This document shows, piece after piece, positions 31,526-39,178 of a stretch of 50,308 nt of DNA; positions within the stretch are counted from its first letter, which is position 1; each line of letters begins with the position of its first letter. The position numbers and the translations under genes were made by a program. Origin of the DNA: Deltaproteobacteria bacterium HGW-Deltaproteobacteria-8 (lineage in GTDB: Bacteria; Desulfobacterota; Desulfovibrionia; Desulfovibrionales; Desulfovibrionaceae); NCBI GenBank assembly GCA_002840405.1, contig PHAR01000010.1:1-50308 (forward strand), read 5' to 3'. The notes beneath the pieces are model-generated. The model made no database searches and was not told the origin of the DNA. It saw only the letters and a list, made by a program, of their open reading frames with translations.

Positions 31526-32522
31526 CGGCCTGGACGGGCCGGGCGCGGCTCTGCCTGAGATCTGCCAGGGCTTCCTCTCGTATCTGGAGATAGAGCGCGG
31601 CTACTCCCTGGCCACGGTGCGCGCCTACGCCGCCGACCTGGACCAGTTCGAGGCCTTTCTTTCGCTCCGCTCACGCAGTCTCAAGGATTTTGAGACAATC
31701 TCGCGCGAGGACGCCACTGCTTTTCTGGCCGAGCTGCACCGCCTGCGCCTCAAGAAATCGAGCATGGCCCGCAAGCTTTCGAGTCTGCGGTCGCTCTTCA
31801 CCTACCTGTTGAAGAACCAGCTGCTGCACAAGAACCCGCTGGCCGGGCTGCGCAATCCCAGGCAGGAGCAGCGCCAACCGCGCGCCCTCAATGTGGACCA
31901 GGCCGTGGCCGTCATGGAGGGCCAGGTGCCGCCCGGCGCCATCGGCCTGCGCGACCTGGCCCTGGCCGAGGTCTTGTACGGCTCGGGCCTGCGCGTGAGC
32001 GAGGCCTTATCCCTCAGCGTGGACGACGTGCGCACGGACCGGGGCTTTGTGCGCGTGCGTGGCAAGGGCAACAAGGAGCGTCTGGCCCCCTTGAGCCAGG
32101 CCGCCAATGAGCGCCTGGTGGAGTATCTGCGCCTGCGCCAGGAGATCGCCCTGAACCCTGCCGAAGAGGCGCTGTTCGTGGGCGCGCGCGGCGGGCGGCT
32201 GACCCGGCGCGAGGCCCAGCGCATCGTGGCCCGGCTGGCGGCAAGCGTCGGCATCGGCCAGGATGTGCACCCGCACACCCTGCGCCACAGCTTCGCCACC
32301 CATCTGCTGCAGGCCGGGGCCGACCTGCGCAGCGTGCAGGAGCTGCTCGGCCACGCGCGGCTTTCGACAACGGAACGCTACACCCACCTTGATCTGCGGC
32401 ACATCATGGAGGTCTATGACAAGGCCCATCCGCACGCGGGAAACGCGGGCGCGGGGAACACGGGGAATAAGACCGGCCATGACAAGCCGTCCAAGGGGTC
32501 AGGCTCTTCGGACCAGGACTGA
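31500..32522 (+). CDS. xerC: XerC/XerD-family tyrosine recombinase
   Basis: 340 residues. The SAM-like core-binding domain lies at about 20 to 115 (GFLSYLEIERGYSLATVRAY) and the catalytic domain at 130 to 305 with Arg in YGSGLRVSEAL, Lys in VRGKGNKERL, HTLRHSFATHLL, His in LLGHARLS and Tyr in TERYTHLDL. Xer enzymes resolve chromosome dimers at dif, activated by FtsK (here at 14400). About 30 extra residues at the C-terminus are Gly/Asn/Lys-rich. Only one Xer is in the window and XerC versus XerD cannot be decided by eye. It starts inside the preceding gene. Confidence 0.9.
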   Translation: MSSTGAPRSGLDGPGAALPEICQGFLSYLEIERGYSLATVRAYAADLDQFEAFLSLRSRSLKDFETISREDATAFLAELHRLRLKKSSMARKLSSLRSLFTYLLKNQLLHKNPLAGLRNPRQEQRQPRALNVDQAVAVMEGQVPPGAIGLRDLALAEVLYGSGLRVSEALSLSVDDVRTDRGFVRVRGKGNKERLAPLSQAANERLVEYLRLRQEIALNPAEEALFVGARGGRLTRREAQRIVARLAASVGIGQDVHPHTLRHSFATHLLQAGADLRSVQELLGHARLSTTERYTHLDLRHIMEVYDKAHPHAGNAGAGNTGNKTGHDKPSKGSGSSDQD

Positions 32523-32714
32523 GGGGGGCGGGTACTGATCTGCCGATTGTGAGTGAACCCGGAGAGCTCATCCTTGTGAGCGCCTGCCCGTTGCGCGCGA
32601 GCTGGTGGAGCTGCGCCATGGATGGGCCGTGACCCGCAGGCGTGGACGTGACCAGGGGATCGAGGTGCATAGCGAGGAGGAACTCCAGGGAGGCGCTTCA
32701 TCGCCGCACGGCAA

Positions 32715-32746
32715 CAAAAAATGGCGCGCCCAGTTGGACGCGCCAT
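32715..32746 (-). terminator. Rho-independent terminator after the cyclophilin gene
   Basis: On the minus strand ATGGCGCG and CGCGCCAT pair (with two inner G-C pairs) and are followed by TTTTTTGTTG. It ends the long minus-strand gene run. The remaining spacer 32523-32714 shows no gene. Confidence 0.85.
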
Positions 32747-32785
32747 GTGTGTTTTCTGGAATCAGCCCACTAACGCGTGAAGCGG

Positions 32786-33295
32786 CTACACTTCGAAGCG
32801 GCGGATGCTGATGATGGAGATGGGGTCCTGGGGCACGTCGCCGTGGCCCATGTAGTTCTTGGTGCGCACGGTGCTCATCTTGGTGGCCACATCCTGGCCC
32901 TCGGTGACCTTGCCGAATACGCAGTAGCCGTAGCCCTGCGGGTTCGGTGCGGTGAAGTTCAGGAAGTCGTTGTCCTTCACGTTGACGAAGAACTGGCTGG
33001 TGGCGCTGTGCGGGTCCATGGTGCGGGCCATGGCCAGGGTGAAGGCCTCGTTGGGCAGGTCGGCGCTGGCCTCGTTCTTGATGGGCTCCTTGTTCTTCTT
33101 CTCGCGCATCATCATGTCCATGCCGCCGCCCTGGACCATGAAGTTCTTGATGACGCGGTGGAAGATTAGGCCGTCATAGAATTCCTCGTCCACATAGGCG
33201 AGGAAGTTGGCAACGGTTTCCGGGGCCTTGTCGGCGTAAAGCTCCACGAGCATTTCGCCCATGGAAGTCACGATGAGCACATTGGGATTGGACAT
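32786..33295 (-). CDS. ppiB: Cyclophilin-type peptidyl-prolyl isomerase
   Basis: 169 residues, the length of cytoplasmic PpiB. Motifs: FYDGLIFHRVIKNFMVQGG with the catalytic Arg in FHRV, TLAMARTMDPHSATSQFFVN and YCVFGKVTEGQDV. No signal peptide is present, so it acts in the cytoplasm, catalysing cis-trans isomerisation of prolyl bonds during folding. The short insertion MDMMMREKKNKEPIKNE is typical of the PpiB group. AAGGAG five bases upstream fixes the ATG. It is last in the minus-strand run. Confidence 0.95.
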   Translation of the reverse strand: MSNPNVLIVTSMGEMLVELYADKAPETVANFLAYVDEEFYDGLIFHRVIKNFMVQGGGMDMMMREKKNKEPIKNEASADLPNEAFTLAMARTMDPHSATSQFFVNVKDNDFLNFTAPNPQGYGYCVFGKVTEGQDVATKMSTVRTKNYMGHGDVPQDPISIISIRRFEV

Positions 33296-33346
33296 TTTTA
33301 CTCCTTGGTCCGCCGTGCGGGAGGCCCGCTTGGCGATGTATAGTCT

Positions 33347-34486
33347 CTATTTTTCGGCGAGCAGGTTCTTTTTCTGTTCCCAGAACTCGTCGAATTCCTT
33401 GATGAGCCCGGCAATCAGCTCCTTGACGCTGACGATCTTGTCCACACGCCAGACGTTTTTGCCGCAAAAGGCGAAGCCGTTCTTCAGCAGGCCCCTTTTG
33501 GCGCTCACCAGGGCCTGGGAGATGCAGTAGGGCGCGTTGACCACATCGCAGGTCTTGACGCAGTGGAACGGGCACTTGAAGGGTTTCTTGCGACCCTCGC
33601 GCACGGCCTTGATGAAATCGTTCAGGATGGCGCGGCCGGGCATGCCCACCGGGCTCTTGATCACCGTGACGTCCTCTTTGCGCGCCGCGATGAAGGCCTC
33701 CTTGAAGGCGATGTTGGCATCACACTCGTGGGTGGCCACGAAGCGGGTGCCCATCTGCACGCCGGAGGCTCCCAGTTCGAGGTATTTGGCTATGTCCGCG
33801 CCGGTGTAGATGCCGCCTGCGGCGATGACCGGAATGCGGCGGCCTTTCTCGGCCTCAAAGGGCCGAACGGCCTCCACGACCTCGGGCAGGATCTTTTCCA
33901 GGGCGAAGTTGGGGTCTTCCAATTCCTCGGCCTTGAAGCCCAGGTGGCCGCCGGCCATGGGGCCTTCGACCACGAAGCCGTCGGGCAGGTAGTCATACTT
34001 GGCCAGCCACTTCTTGCAGAGCACGGCGGCGGCGCGGCCAGAGGAGACGATGGGCACGAGCTTGGTGGTGACCTTGGTGCGCAACTCGTCGGGCAGGTCT
34101 TCCTTGAGGTATTTGGGCAGGTCGAGCGGCAGCCCGGCGCCAGAGAAGATCACGTCCGCACCCTCGCGGATGGAGGTACGCACAAGGTCCGCGAAGTTGG
34201 TCAGGGCGACCATGATGTTCACGCCCAGCAGGCCCTGGGTCATCCGTTCCTTGGCCTTGCGGATCTCATCGCGCAGGGCGCGGATGTTGGCCTCGGTAGG
34301 GTTTTTGGCCACGTCTGGCTCACCCATGCCGATCATGGCCGCAGCAATGACGCCAACTCCTCCCTCGTTGGCCACGGCCGAGGCCAGGCCCGAAAGGGAG
34401 ATGCCGACGCCCATGCCGCCTTGGACTATGGGGATCTGCGCGACGAGGTCGCCAAAGTGCAGTTCAGGTAGCTTCATCATGCTCAT
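33347..34486 (-). CDS. Nitronate monooxygenase/FabK-like FMN enzyme
   Basis: 379 residues from MSMMKLPELHFGDLVAQIP; GAGG lies just upstream. The TIM-barrel flavoenzyme pattern of the NPD family is clear: IPIVQGGMGVGISLSGLASA, GLLGVNIMVAL, VEGPMAGGHLGFK, PVIAAGGIYTGADIAKYLEL and GASGVQMGTRFVATHEC. A Cys cluster at the end (FKCPFHCVKTCDVVNAPYC) is found in a subgroup common in anaerobes. Substrate cannot be told: family members oxidise nitronates, reduce enoyl-ACP (FabK) or have other roles. Its neighbours do not resolve this. Confidence 0.88.
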   Translation of the reverse strand: MSMMKLPELHFGDLVAQIPIVQGGMGVGISLSGLASAVANEGGVGVIAAAMIGMGEPDVAKNPTEANIRALRDEIRKAKERMTQGLLGVNIMVALTNFADLVRTSIREGADVIFSGAGLPLDLPKYLKEDLPDELRTKVTTKLVPIVSSGRAAAVLCKKWLAKYDYLPDGFVVEGPMAGGHLGFKAEELEDPNFALEKILPEVVEAVRPFEAEKGRRIPVIAAGGIYTGADIAKYLELGASGVQMGTRFVATHECDANIAFKEAFIAARKEDVTVIKSPVGMPGRAILNDFIKAVREGRKKPFKCPFHCVKTCDVVNAPYCISQALVSAKRGLLKNGFAFCGKNVWRVDKIVSVKELIAGLIKEFDEFWEQKKNLLAEK

Positions 34487-34559
34487 GGTCCTCACTTCTG
34501 TTGGAGGCCTTGTTCCGTGTTTTTCGATTCTTGTCAAGGAGTCATGAAGCCCTGCTACA

Positions 34560-35780
34560 CTAGAGCTTCTCGAGCCTCGGAGCTACAAATTTGTCGAGGA
34601 GCATGCCGGAGAAGAACAGTGAGCTGGTGAAGGCCGGGGAGATGGCATTGAGCACATGCACACTTGTGTCCGTGCCCTCGATGACAAAGTCCATTACCAG
34701 TTCGTTCTTCCGCACGTCAACCAGCTGGGGCCGGATGCCTGCCTTGGGCGAGTTCTCGATGTCCCCGAGATTAAGCTCCTTCACGAGTTTCCGGGCGTCG
34801 TTAAAGAAGTACTTGAAGGAATATTTGCGCGGCTCCTCAAGGGCGACTTCGCGGAATTTCTTGTTGCGCAGGAAGAGCAGGGCGTCGCGCAGGAGGATCG
34901 AGGGGGCCTCTGCGTCAATGCCGGAGAAGATGCCGTAGTTCTCGCGGCCAAGGGCCGGGATGGCCGTAGGTCCAAGGTACACGTCGCCATGTACCCCGCG
35001 CGTGAAGTGCACGCCTAAGAACGGGTTCTTGATGTTCGGCACTGGGTATATGCTGCCCCGGATCATGTGGGCCTTGTCCGCCTTGAGCTTCTTGTAGATG
35101 CCCTTGAATGGGATAAGCTGGTAGTCCTTTCCCAGTCCGAAAGCATGAGCGACCACGTCGCCGTAGGCTCCGGCGGCGTTCAGGAAAAAGGCGCAGGAGA
35201 TGTCTCCGCTCGTGGTCCGCAAGCGCAGGCGCTTGCCCTCGGCCTGGCCCAGGCCGATGAAGCGCGCGCCAAAGAGGAAGCGCACCTTGCCGGAGTCGAG
35301 CAGCTCCTGCTGGATGCTCCGCAATATCGCCTTGGGGTCCACCACGGCGGTGTAGTGCGAGAACAGGGCCTGCCCGGCGCTCTTGGCGTTGGGCTCGATC
35401 TCGGCCAGCTGGACGTCATCGATGAGGTCGACCTTGGCCCCGTTCTGGGTGGCGCGGGCATGAAGCTCCCGCAGGGTGGGCAGCTCGGACTCGTCGCGCG
35501 CCACGATGACCTTGCCGGTCTTGAGCAGGGGGAGATTGCGCTCCTCGCAGTACTGCTTCATGCGGAAGTTGCCTTCCAGGCAGGACTGGGCGCGCAGGGA
35601 GCCCGGCGTGTAGTAGACGCCCGCGTGCAGCACGCCGCTGTTTCTGCCCGAGGCGTGCCGCCCGGCCTCAGGTTCCTTGTCGATGATGAGGATGTCGTCG
35701 TAGCCTGCGGCCACGAGGTCGCGGGCCACGGTGAGCCCGACGATGCCAGCGCCGCAGATGAGGATGCTCGCAGTGATCAT
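34560..35780 (-). CDS. lhgO: L-2-hydroxyglutarate oxidase LhgO-like FAD protein
   Basis: 406 residues from MITASILICGAGIVGLTVAR, with the FAD-binding GxGxxG in GAGIVGL followed by ILIIDKEPEAGRHASGRNSG. The motif HAGVYYTPGSLRAQSC and later LGVHFTRGVHGDVYLGPTA are typical of the LhgO branch of the DAO family, which oxidises L-2-hydroxyglutarate to 2-oxoglutarate. An in-frame start at 35801 is possible; I chose 35780 with AGG close upstream because the FAD fold begins immediately. It starts 18 bases after the PPC gene, in the same operon. Confidence 0.85.
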   Translation of the reverse strand: MITASILICGAGIVGLTVARDLVAAGYDDILIIDKEPEAGRHASGRNSGVLHAGVYYTPGSLRAQSCLEGNFRMKQYCEERNLPLLKTGKVIVARDESELPTLRELHARATQNGAKVDLIDDVQLAEIEPNAKSAGQALFSHYTAVVDPKAILRSIQQELLDSGKVRFLFGARFIGLGQAEGKRLRLRTTSGDISCAFFLNAAGAYGDVVAHAFGLGKDYQLIPFKGIYKKLKADKAHMIRGSIYPVPNIKNPFLGVHFTRGVHGDVYLGPTAIPALGRENYGIFSGIDAEAPSILLRDALLFLRNKKFREVALEEPRKYSFKYFFNDARKLVKELNLGDIENSPKAGIRPQLVDVRKNELVMDFVIEGTDTSVHVLNAISPAFTSSLFFSGMLLDKFVAPRLEKL

Positions 35781-35797
35781 GTACCTGTTCCCTGGGT

Positions 35798-36241
35798 TCA
35801 AGAATCGCAGAGGAGTTCAAAGCCTGTGGCCGTGTCGCGTCTGCGCGTCATGTCCAGGCCCTCGAGTTCTATAACCACGAATTCTCCGATGGTCCAGATG
35901 TCGATGCCGGGCCGGATGCAGCCGACCCGCGCCTCCTCGCCTCGGCCAAAGGCCCCGTGCATGTGCAGCCGGGGCTTGCCTTCGGCGTCCGGGAACAGGG
36001 TGCCCACGGCCGCGACCTCCTGGGCTCCGATGAGGGCCGTGAGCACGGCGACGGGCGGCATTGTCGTGGTGTCCGCAGGTCCGGTGACGATGGTTGCGCC
36101 GTCCACGCCGCCCACCAGGGCGCAGAAGGCCCGGCTCACGCCGCGCTCCTGGGCAAAGGCCTCGATGCAGTCTGGCAGCCGCTCCCCGTGCTCCAGGCGC
36201 AGCACAAAAACGCGGCCAATGGTCCCCTCGGCTACTTTCAT
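35798..36241 (-). CDS. PPC-domain (DUF296) DNA-binding-like protein
   Basis: 147 residues. The fold signature of PPC/DUF296 proteins is visible: VFVLRLEHGERLPDCIEAFA, SRAFCALVGGVDGATIVTGP, EVAAVGTLFPDAEGKPRLHM and HGAFGRGEEARVGCIRPG. The His pair in HMHGAF matches metal-binding residues of the bacterial members. Plant relatives bind AT-rich DNA; the bacterial single-domain proteins have no firm function. It starts 27 bases after addB and precedes lhgO by 17. Confidence 0.85.
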   Translation of the reverse strand: MKVAEGTIGRVFVLRLEHGERLPDCIEAFAQERGVSRAFCALVGGVDGATIVTGPADTTTMPPVAVLTALIGAQEVAAVGTLFPDAEGKPRLHMHGAFGRGEEARVGCIRPGIDIWTIGEFVVIELEGLDMTRRRDTATGFELLCDS

Positions 36242-36268
36242 GCGGTGTTCTCCAACTGTCTCAGTTTG

Positions 36269-39178
36269 TTAGCCGCAACATGGGCCTTGGTAGTCGCACC
36301 AGTCGCAGTGCCGCCCGCTGCGAGCCGGAAATTCTGAGGCGGCCAGCAGGTGCTCCAGCAGAAAGCCCACCAGGGCCGGGACACGCTTTTGGATGACTTG
36401 CGCGCGCTCCTTTGGTTCGGCCTCAACCGGGAAGAACGGGCGCTCGGCGCCATCGCTCTTGAGAGCCACCCAGGCCGCGTTGTCCGGCCGCCAGTCCCCG
36501 CTGGCGCCAAGCAGGTGCAGGTACATGGGCAGCTGCACGTCCAGGCCGGAGTCCGCCAGCTCGGCCAGCAGGGTGGCTGCATCCGGCGAGCCCGGCGCGC
36601 AGGCGGCCAGGCGGGCGAACAGCTCCGCATCCAGCCAGGCAACGCTGCCGCCGTCCTTCACCGTGCCGGTCTTGTAGTCCAGCACCATGTGCCCGGTTTC
36701 GCGCAGGTCAACCCGGTCGATCTGGCCGTGCAGGCGGATGTCCAGGCCCGCAGCATGCAGTTGGGTCTCGGCGACGTATTCCAGCTCCATGACAGAAGTG
36801 GCCGGGGTTGCGCGCAGGAAGCGCTGCAGGCGTTCGCGCGTGGCGGCGAACAGGGCCACCCTGCCGTCATAGGTCAGGTTCAGGGCCTCGGCCTGCTCAG
36901 CCAGGCCTGCCTCCATCAAGGCAAAGAGCGCTGCTTCGTCGAGCATCCCCGGTGTGATGACCTGGCCGCGCAGGGGGCTGAAGAAATCGCGCAGCACGCG
37001 GTGCACCAGCTCGCCGAACAGGGCGCGGTCGCCGTCCTCGGCCACCTCCTGCATGGGCCGCAGGTTCAGTACGCGGCGGTAGAAGGCCTTCTTGGGGCAG
37101 GCCAGCCAGTCCTCCAGGGCCGAGGGCGTCACGCCCTTGTCGCGCAGGCGGTCAGCCAGCTTCTGGCGAATCTCCGGCGTAACGCGGATGGCTGGGCGGT
37201 TTGGCAGGATGGCTGCCACCGGGAAGCTCACCGCCTTCAGGGGGGCGTCGATGACGCACTCTGGCTGGGGCTTCACGAGCTTTCCCGTGGCCCGCTCCAG
37301 CTCCCAGAGCAGTTGCTCCACATAGCGGCTGCGCACGCTCTTGCCCTCCAGCGCGCCGGGCCGCACGCCCGCCTGATACAGTACGCAGACCTCCTGCGCG
37401 CCCATGAGCAGCCGATAAAAGTTGTGCGCCGCAACATTGTCGCGTTCACGTGCGCCAGGCAGGCCCAGGGCCAGGCGCAGGGGGTCGGGCAGGAGCGGGT
37501 CCGGGGCGCTGGCGCCGGGCAGGTTGTCCTCGGTGGCGTCCAGAATGAACAGCCGCCGGAAGCGCAGCAGGCGCGTCTCCAGCATGCCAAGCACCTGCAT
37601 CCCGGCCAGGGGCTCGGGCTCGAAGGACACGCGCTCGGCCTCCAGCAGGTGCCGCAGGATGAGAAAGAGCAGGCCCTGGTCGTATTCCTCGTCGGCCAGG
37701 ATGCTGCCGGTCAGCTCCGGCACCACGGACTGCCACAGGCGCAGCAGGCATTCGGCGTCGATGAGCAGGTGCTGCCAGGCCTGGCCGCCCCGGCGGCGCA
37801 GCAGGTCGCAGAGCCCGGCCACGGCCTGTCCGGTCTGGCGCAGGGTGCGCAAGCCCTGAAAGCTCGTGAAGCAGGCGTCGAGGACCTCCTGGTGCAGGGT
37901 GCGCAGCTCCTCTTCCGCCACGTTCGTCTCGTCCGGATCAAAGGCCAAGGCCCATTCATGGGGCGACTGCAGGGCGCTGGACGAGCGGATGTGGCGCTCC
38001 CAGGACTGGTAGGCGCTGCGCAGCGGCGTGTCGACGCCCGCGCGGAGCATGCGCAGCAGGGGCTGGCGCGACAGGGCGATGAGGTCGCGCCAGAGGAACC
38101 GGCCCGCGCCGTCGCCGTTCTCGTGCAGCACGAGGATGGTCTCCAGCAGCTGGGCCAGGCCCGAGCGCTGGAGCGGGTAGCCCATGCTGATGTTGACATC
38201 AACGGCCGGCAGGTGGTGCATCACCGGGATCAGCGCGCCGGGGTCGGGCAGAACGATGGCCGTGGACTGCGTGTCTGGCAAGGCCGCCAGTTCGCGTTGC
38301 AGCGCGTAGAGCTGCGAGTGCAGGTCAAACCCTTCGTAGAAGCGGCGCACTTGGGGAGCGGGATTCTTCGGCGTTTCTCTCTCCAGCACTGCCTTGGCGT
38401 GCCAGGAGCGCAGGACCCTGGCGTGCTCGCGCGCGGGCCAGGCCACCTCGCCGCCCAGGGCCAGGGCCGGGTCTGTGTGCCACAGGACCAGCGCGCCGGA
38501 GCGCTCCCAGAGCCTGCGCAGCACGGCCTCCTCAGTGGGGGCCAGGGCATGGAACCCGGCGAAGATCAGGCGCTCGCCGTCCAGGCTGGCCTCGATTTCG
38601 TCCAGGCGTTCGGACAGCCACAGGGCGTCCAGGCCAGAGGTGGTCCAGCCGCGTTCCAGCATCCCGGCTTTGTACGCCGCATCGATGCCGCCGAGCTGGC
38701 CAAGCAGGGCCTCGGCCCAGGGCAGCACTGCGCCTTCCAGGTGTTCCAGATCCTGCGGGCTGACGCCGTGGCGGGCCAGCTCCTCCAGCAGCGAGGCCAG
38801 CCGCGCGCCCCAGGGGAAAAAGGCCCGGGCCGTGTCGTTGAGTTTGGCAAAGGGACCGCCAGCCAGGCCCAGGCCGCGCACCACGCCGTGCAAGAGCCCG
38901 ATGCGGTCGAGCTTTCCTGCGCGCCGGGGCGGGGTCTCGCTCAGGTTCTGGCGCAGGGAGCGCAGGAACTCGTCGAGGGCCTGCATGCGCGGCAGGAGCA
39001 TGGGCCGGGTCAGGTCCGCACGGGCGGCGAGCGCGGCGCGCAGGTGCCTTGCCGGGCGGTTGTGGGGAAAGACGATGCGCGTGCGCGAAAGGTCGAGGCG
39101 CGGGGCCTCGGCCACCAGCCGGTCCGCCAGGGCGGTGATGAAGTCAGCAGTCCAGGGCACGATGCGGACGGGGTTCAT
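36269..39178 (-). CDS. addB: AddB-like helicase-nuclease subunit
   Basis: 969 residues. The N-terminal helicase-like half keeps the fold but lacks a Walker A (RIVFPHNRPARHLRAAL). The C-terminal PD-(D/E)XK nuclease shows LHGQIDRVDLRETG and VLDYKTGTVK near residue 830. Four cysteines arranged as in AddB iron-sulfur clusters are present: Cys694 in LACPKKAFYRR and Cys958, Cys961, Cys967 in HCDWCDYQGPC (C-x2-C-x5-C). With AddA it resects double-strand ends for RecA and recognises Chi. Its start overlaps the AddA stop by four bases. Confidence 0.9.
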   Translation of the reverse strand: MNPVRIVPWTADFITALADRLVAEAPRLDLSRTRIVFPHNRPARHLRAALAARADLTRPMLLPRMQALDEFLRSLRQNLSETPPRRAGKLDRIGLLHGVVRGLGLAGGPFAKLNDTARAFFPWGARLASLLEELARHGVSPQDLEHLEGAVLPWAEALLGQLGGIDAAYKAGMLERGWTTSGLDALWLSERLDEIEASLDGERLIFAGFHALAPTEEAVLRRLWERSGALVLWHTDPALALGGEVAWPAREHARVLRSWHAKAVLERETPKNPAPQVRRFYEGFDLHSQLYALQRELAALPDTQSTAIVLPDPGALIPVMHHLPAVDVNISMGYPLQRSGLAQLLETILVLHENGDGAGRFLWRDLIALSRQPLLRMLRAGVDTPLRSAYQSWERHIRSSSALQSPHEWALAFDPDETNVAEEELRTLHQEVLDACFTSFQGLRTLRQTGQAVAGLCDLLRRRGGQAWQHLLIDAECLLRLWQSVVPELTGSILADEEYDQGLLFLILRHLLEAERVSFEPEPLAGMQVLGMLETRLLRFRRLFILDATEDNLPGASAPDPLLPDPLRLALGLPGARERDNVAAHNFYRLLMGAQEVCVLYQAGVRPGALEGKSVRSRYVEQLLWELERATGKLVKPQPECVIDAPLKAVSFPVAAILPNRPAIRVTPEIRQKLADRLRDKGVTPSALEDWLACPKKAFYRRVLNLRPMQEVAEDGDRALFGELVHRVLRDFFSPLRGQVITPGMLDEAALFALMEAGLAEQAEALNLTYDGRVALFAATRERLQRFLRATPATSVMELEYVAETQLHAAGLDIRLHGQIDRVDLRETGHMVLDYKTGTVKDGGSVAWLDAELFARLAACAPGSPDAATLLAELADSGLDVQLPMYLHLLGASGDWRPDNAAWVALKSDGAERPFFPVEAEPKERAQVIQKRVPALVGFLLEHLLAASEFPARSGRHCDWCDYQGPCCG

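Noticed and set aside
32404-32746. Minus-strand open frames downstream of the XerC-like gene
   Set aside because: They overlap the XerC-like C-terminus and a terminator and have Pro/Arg/Ser-rich shadow composition.
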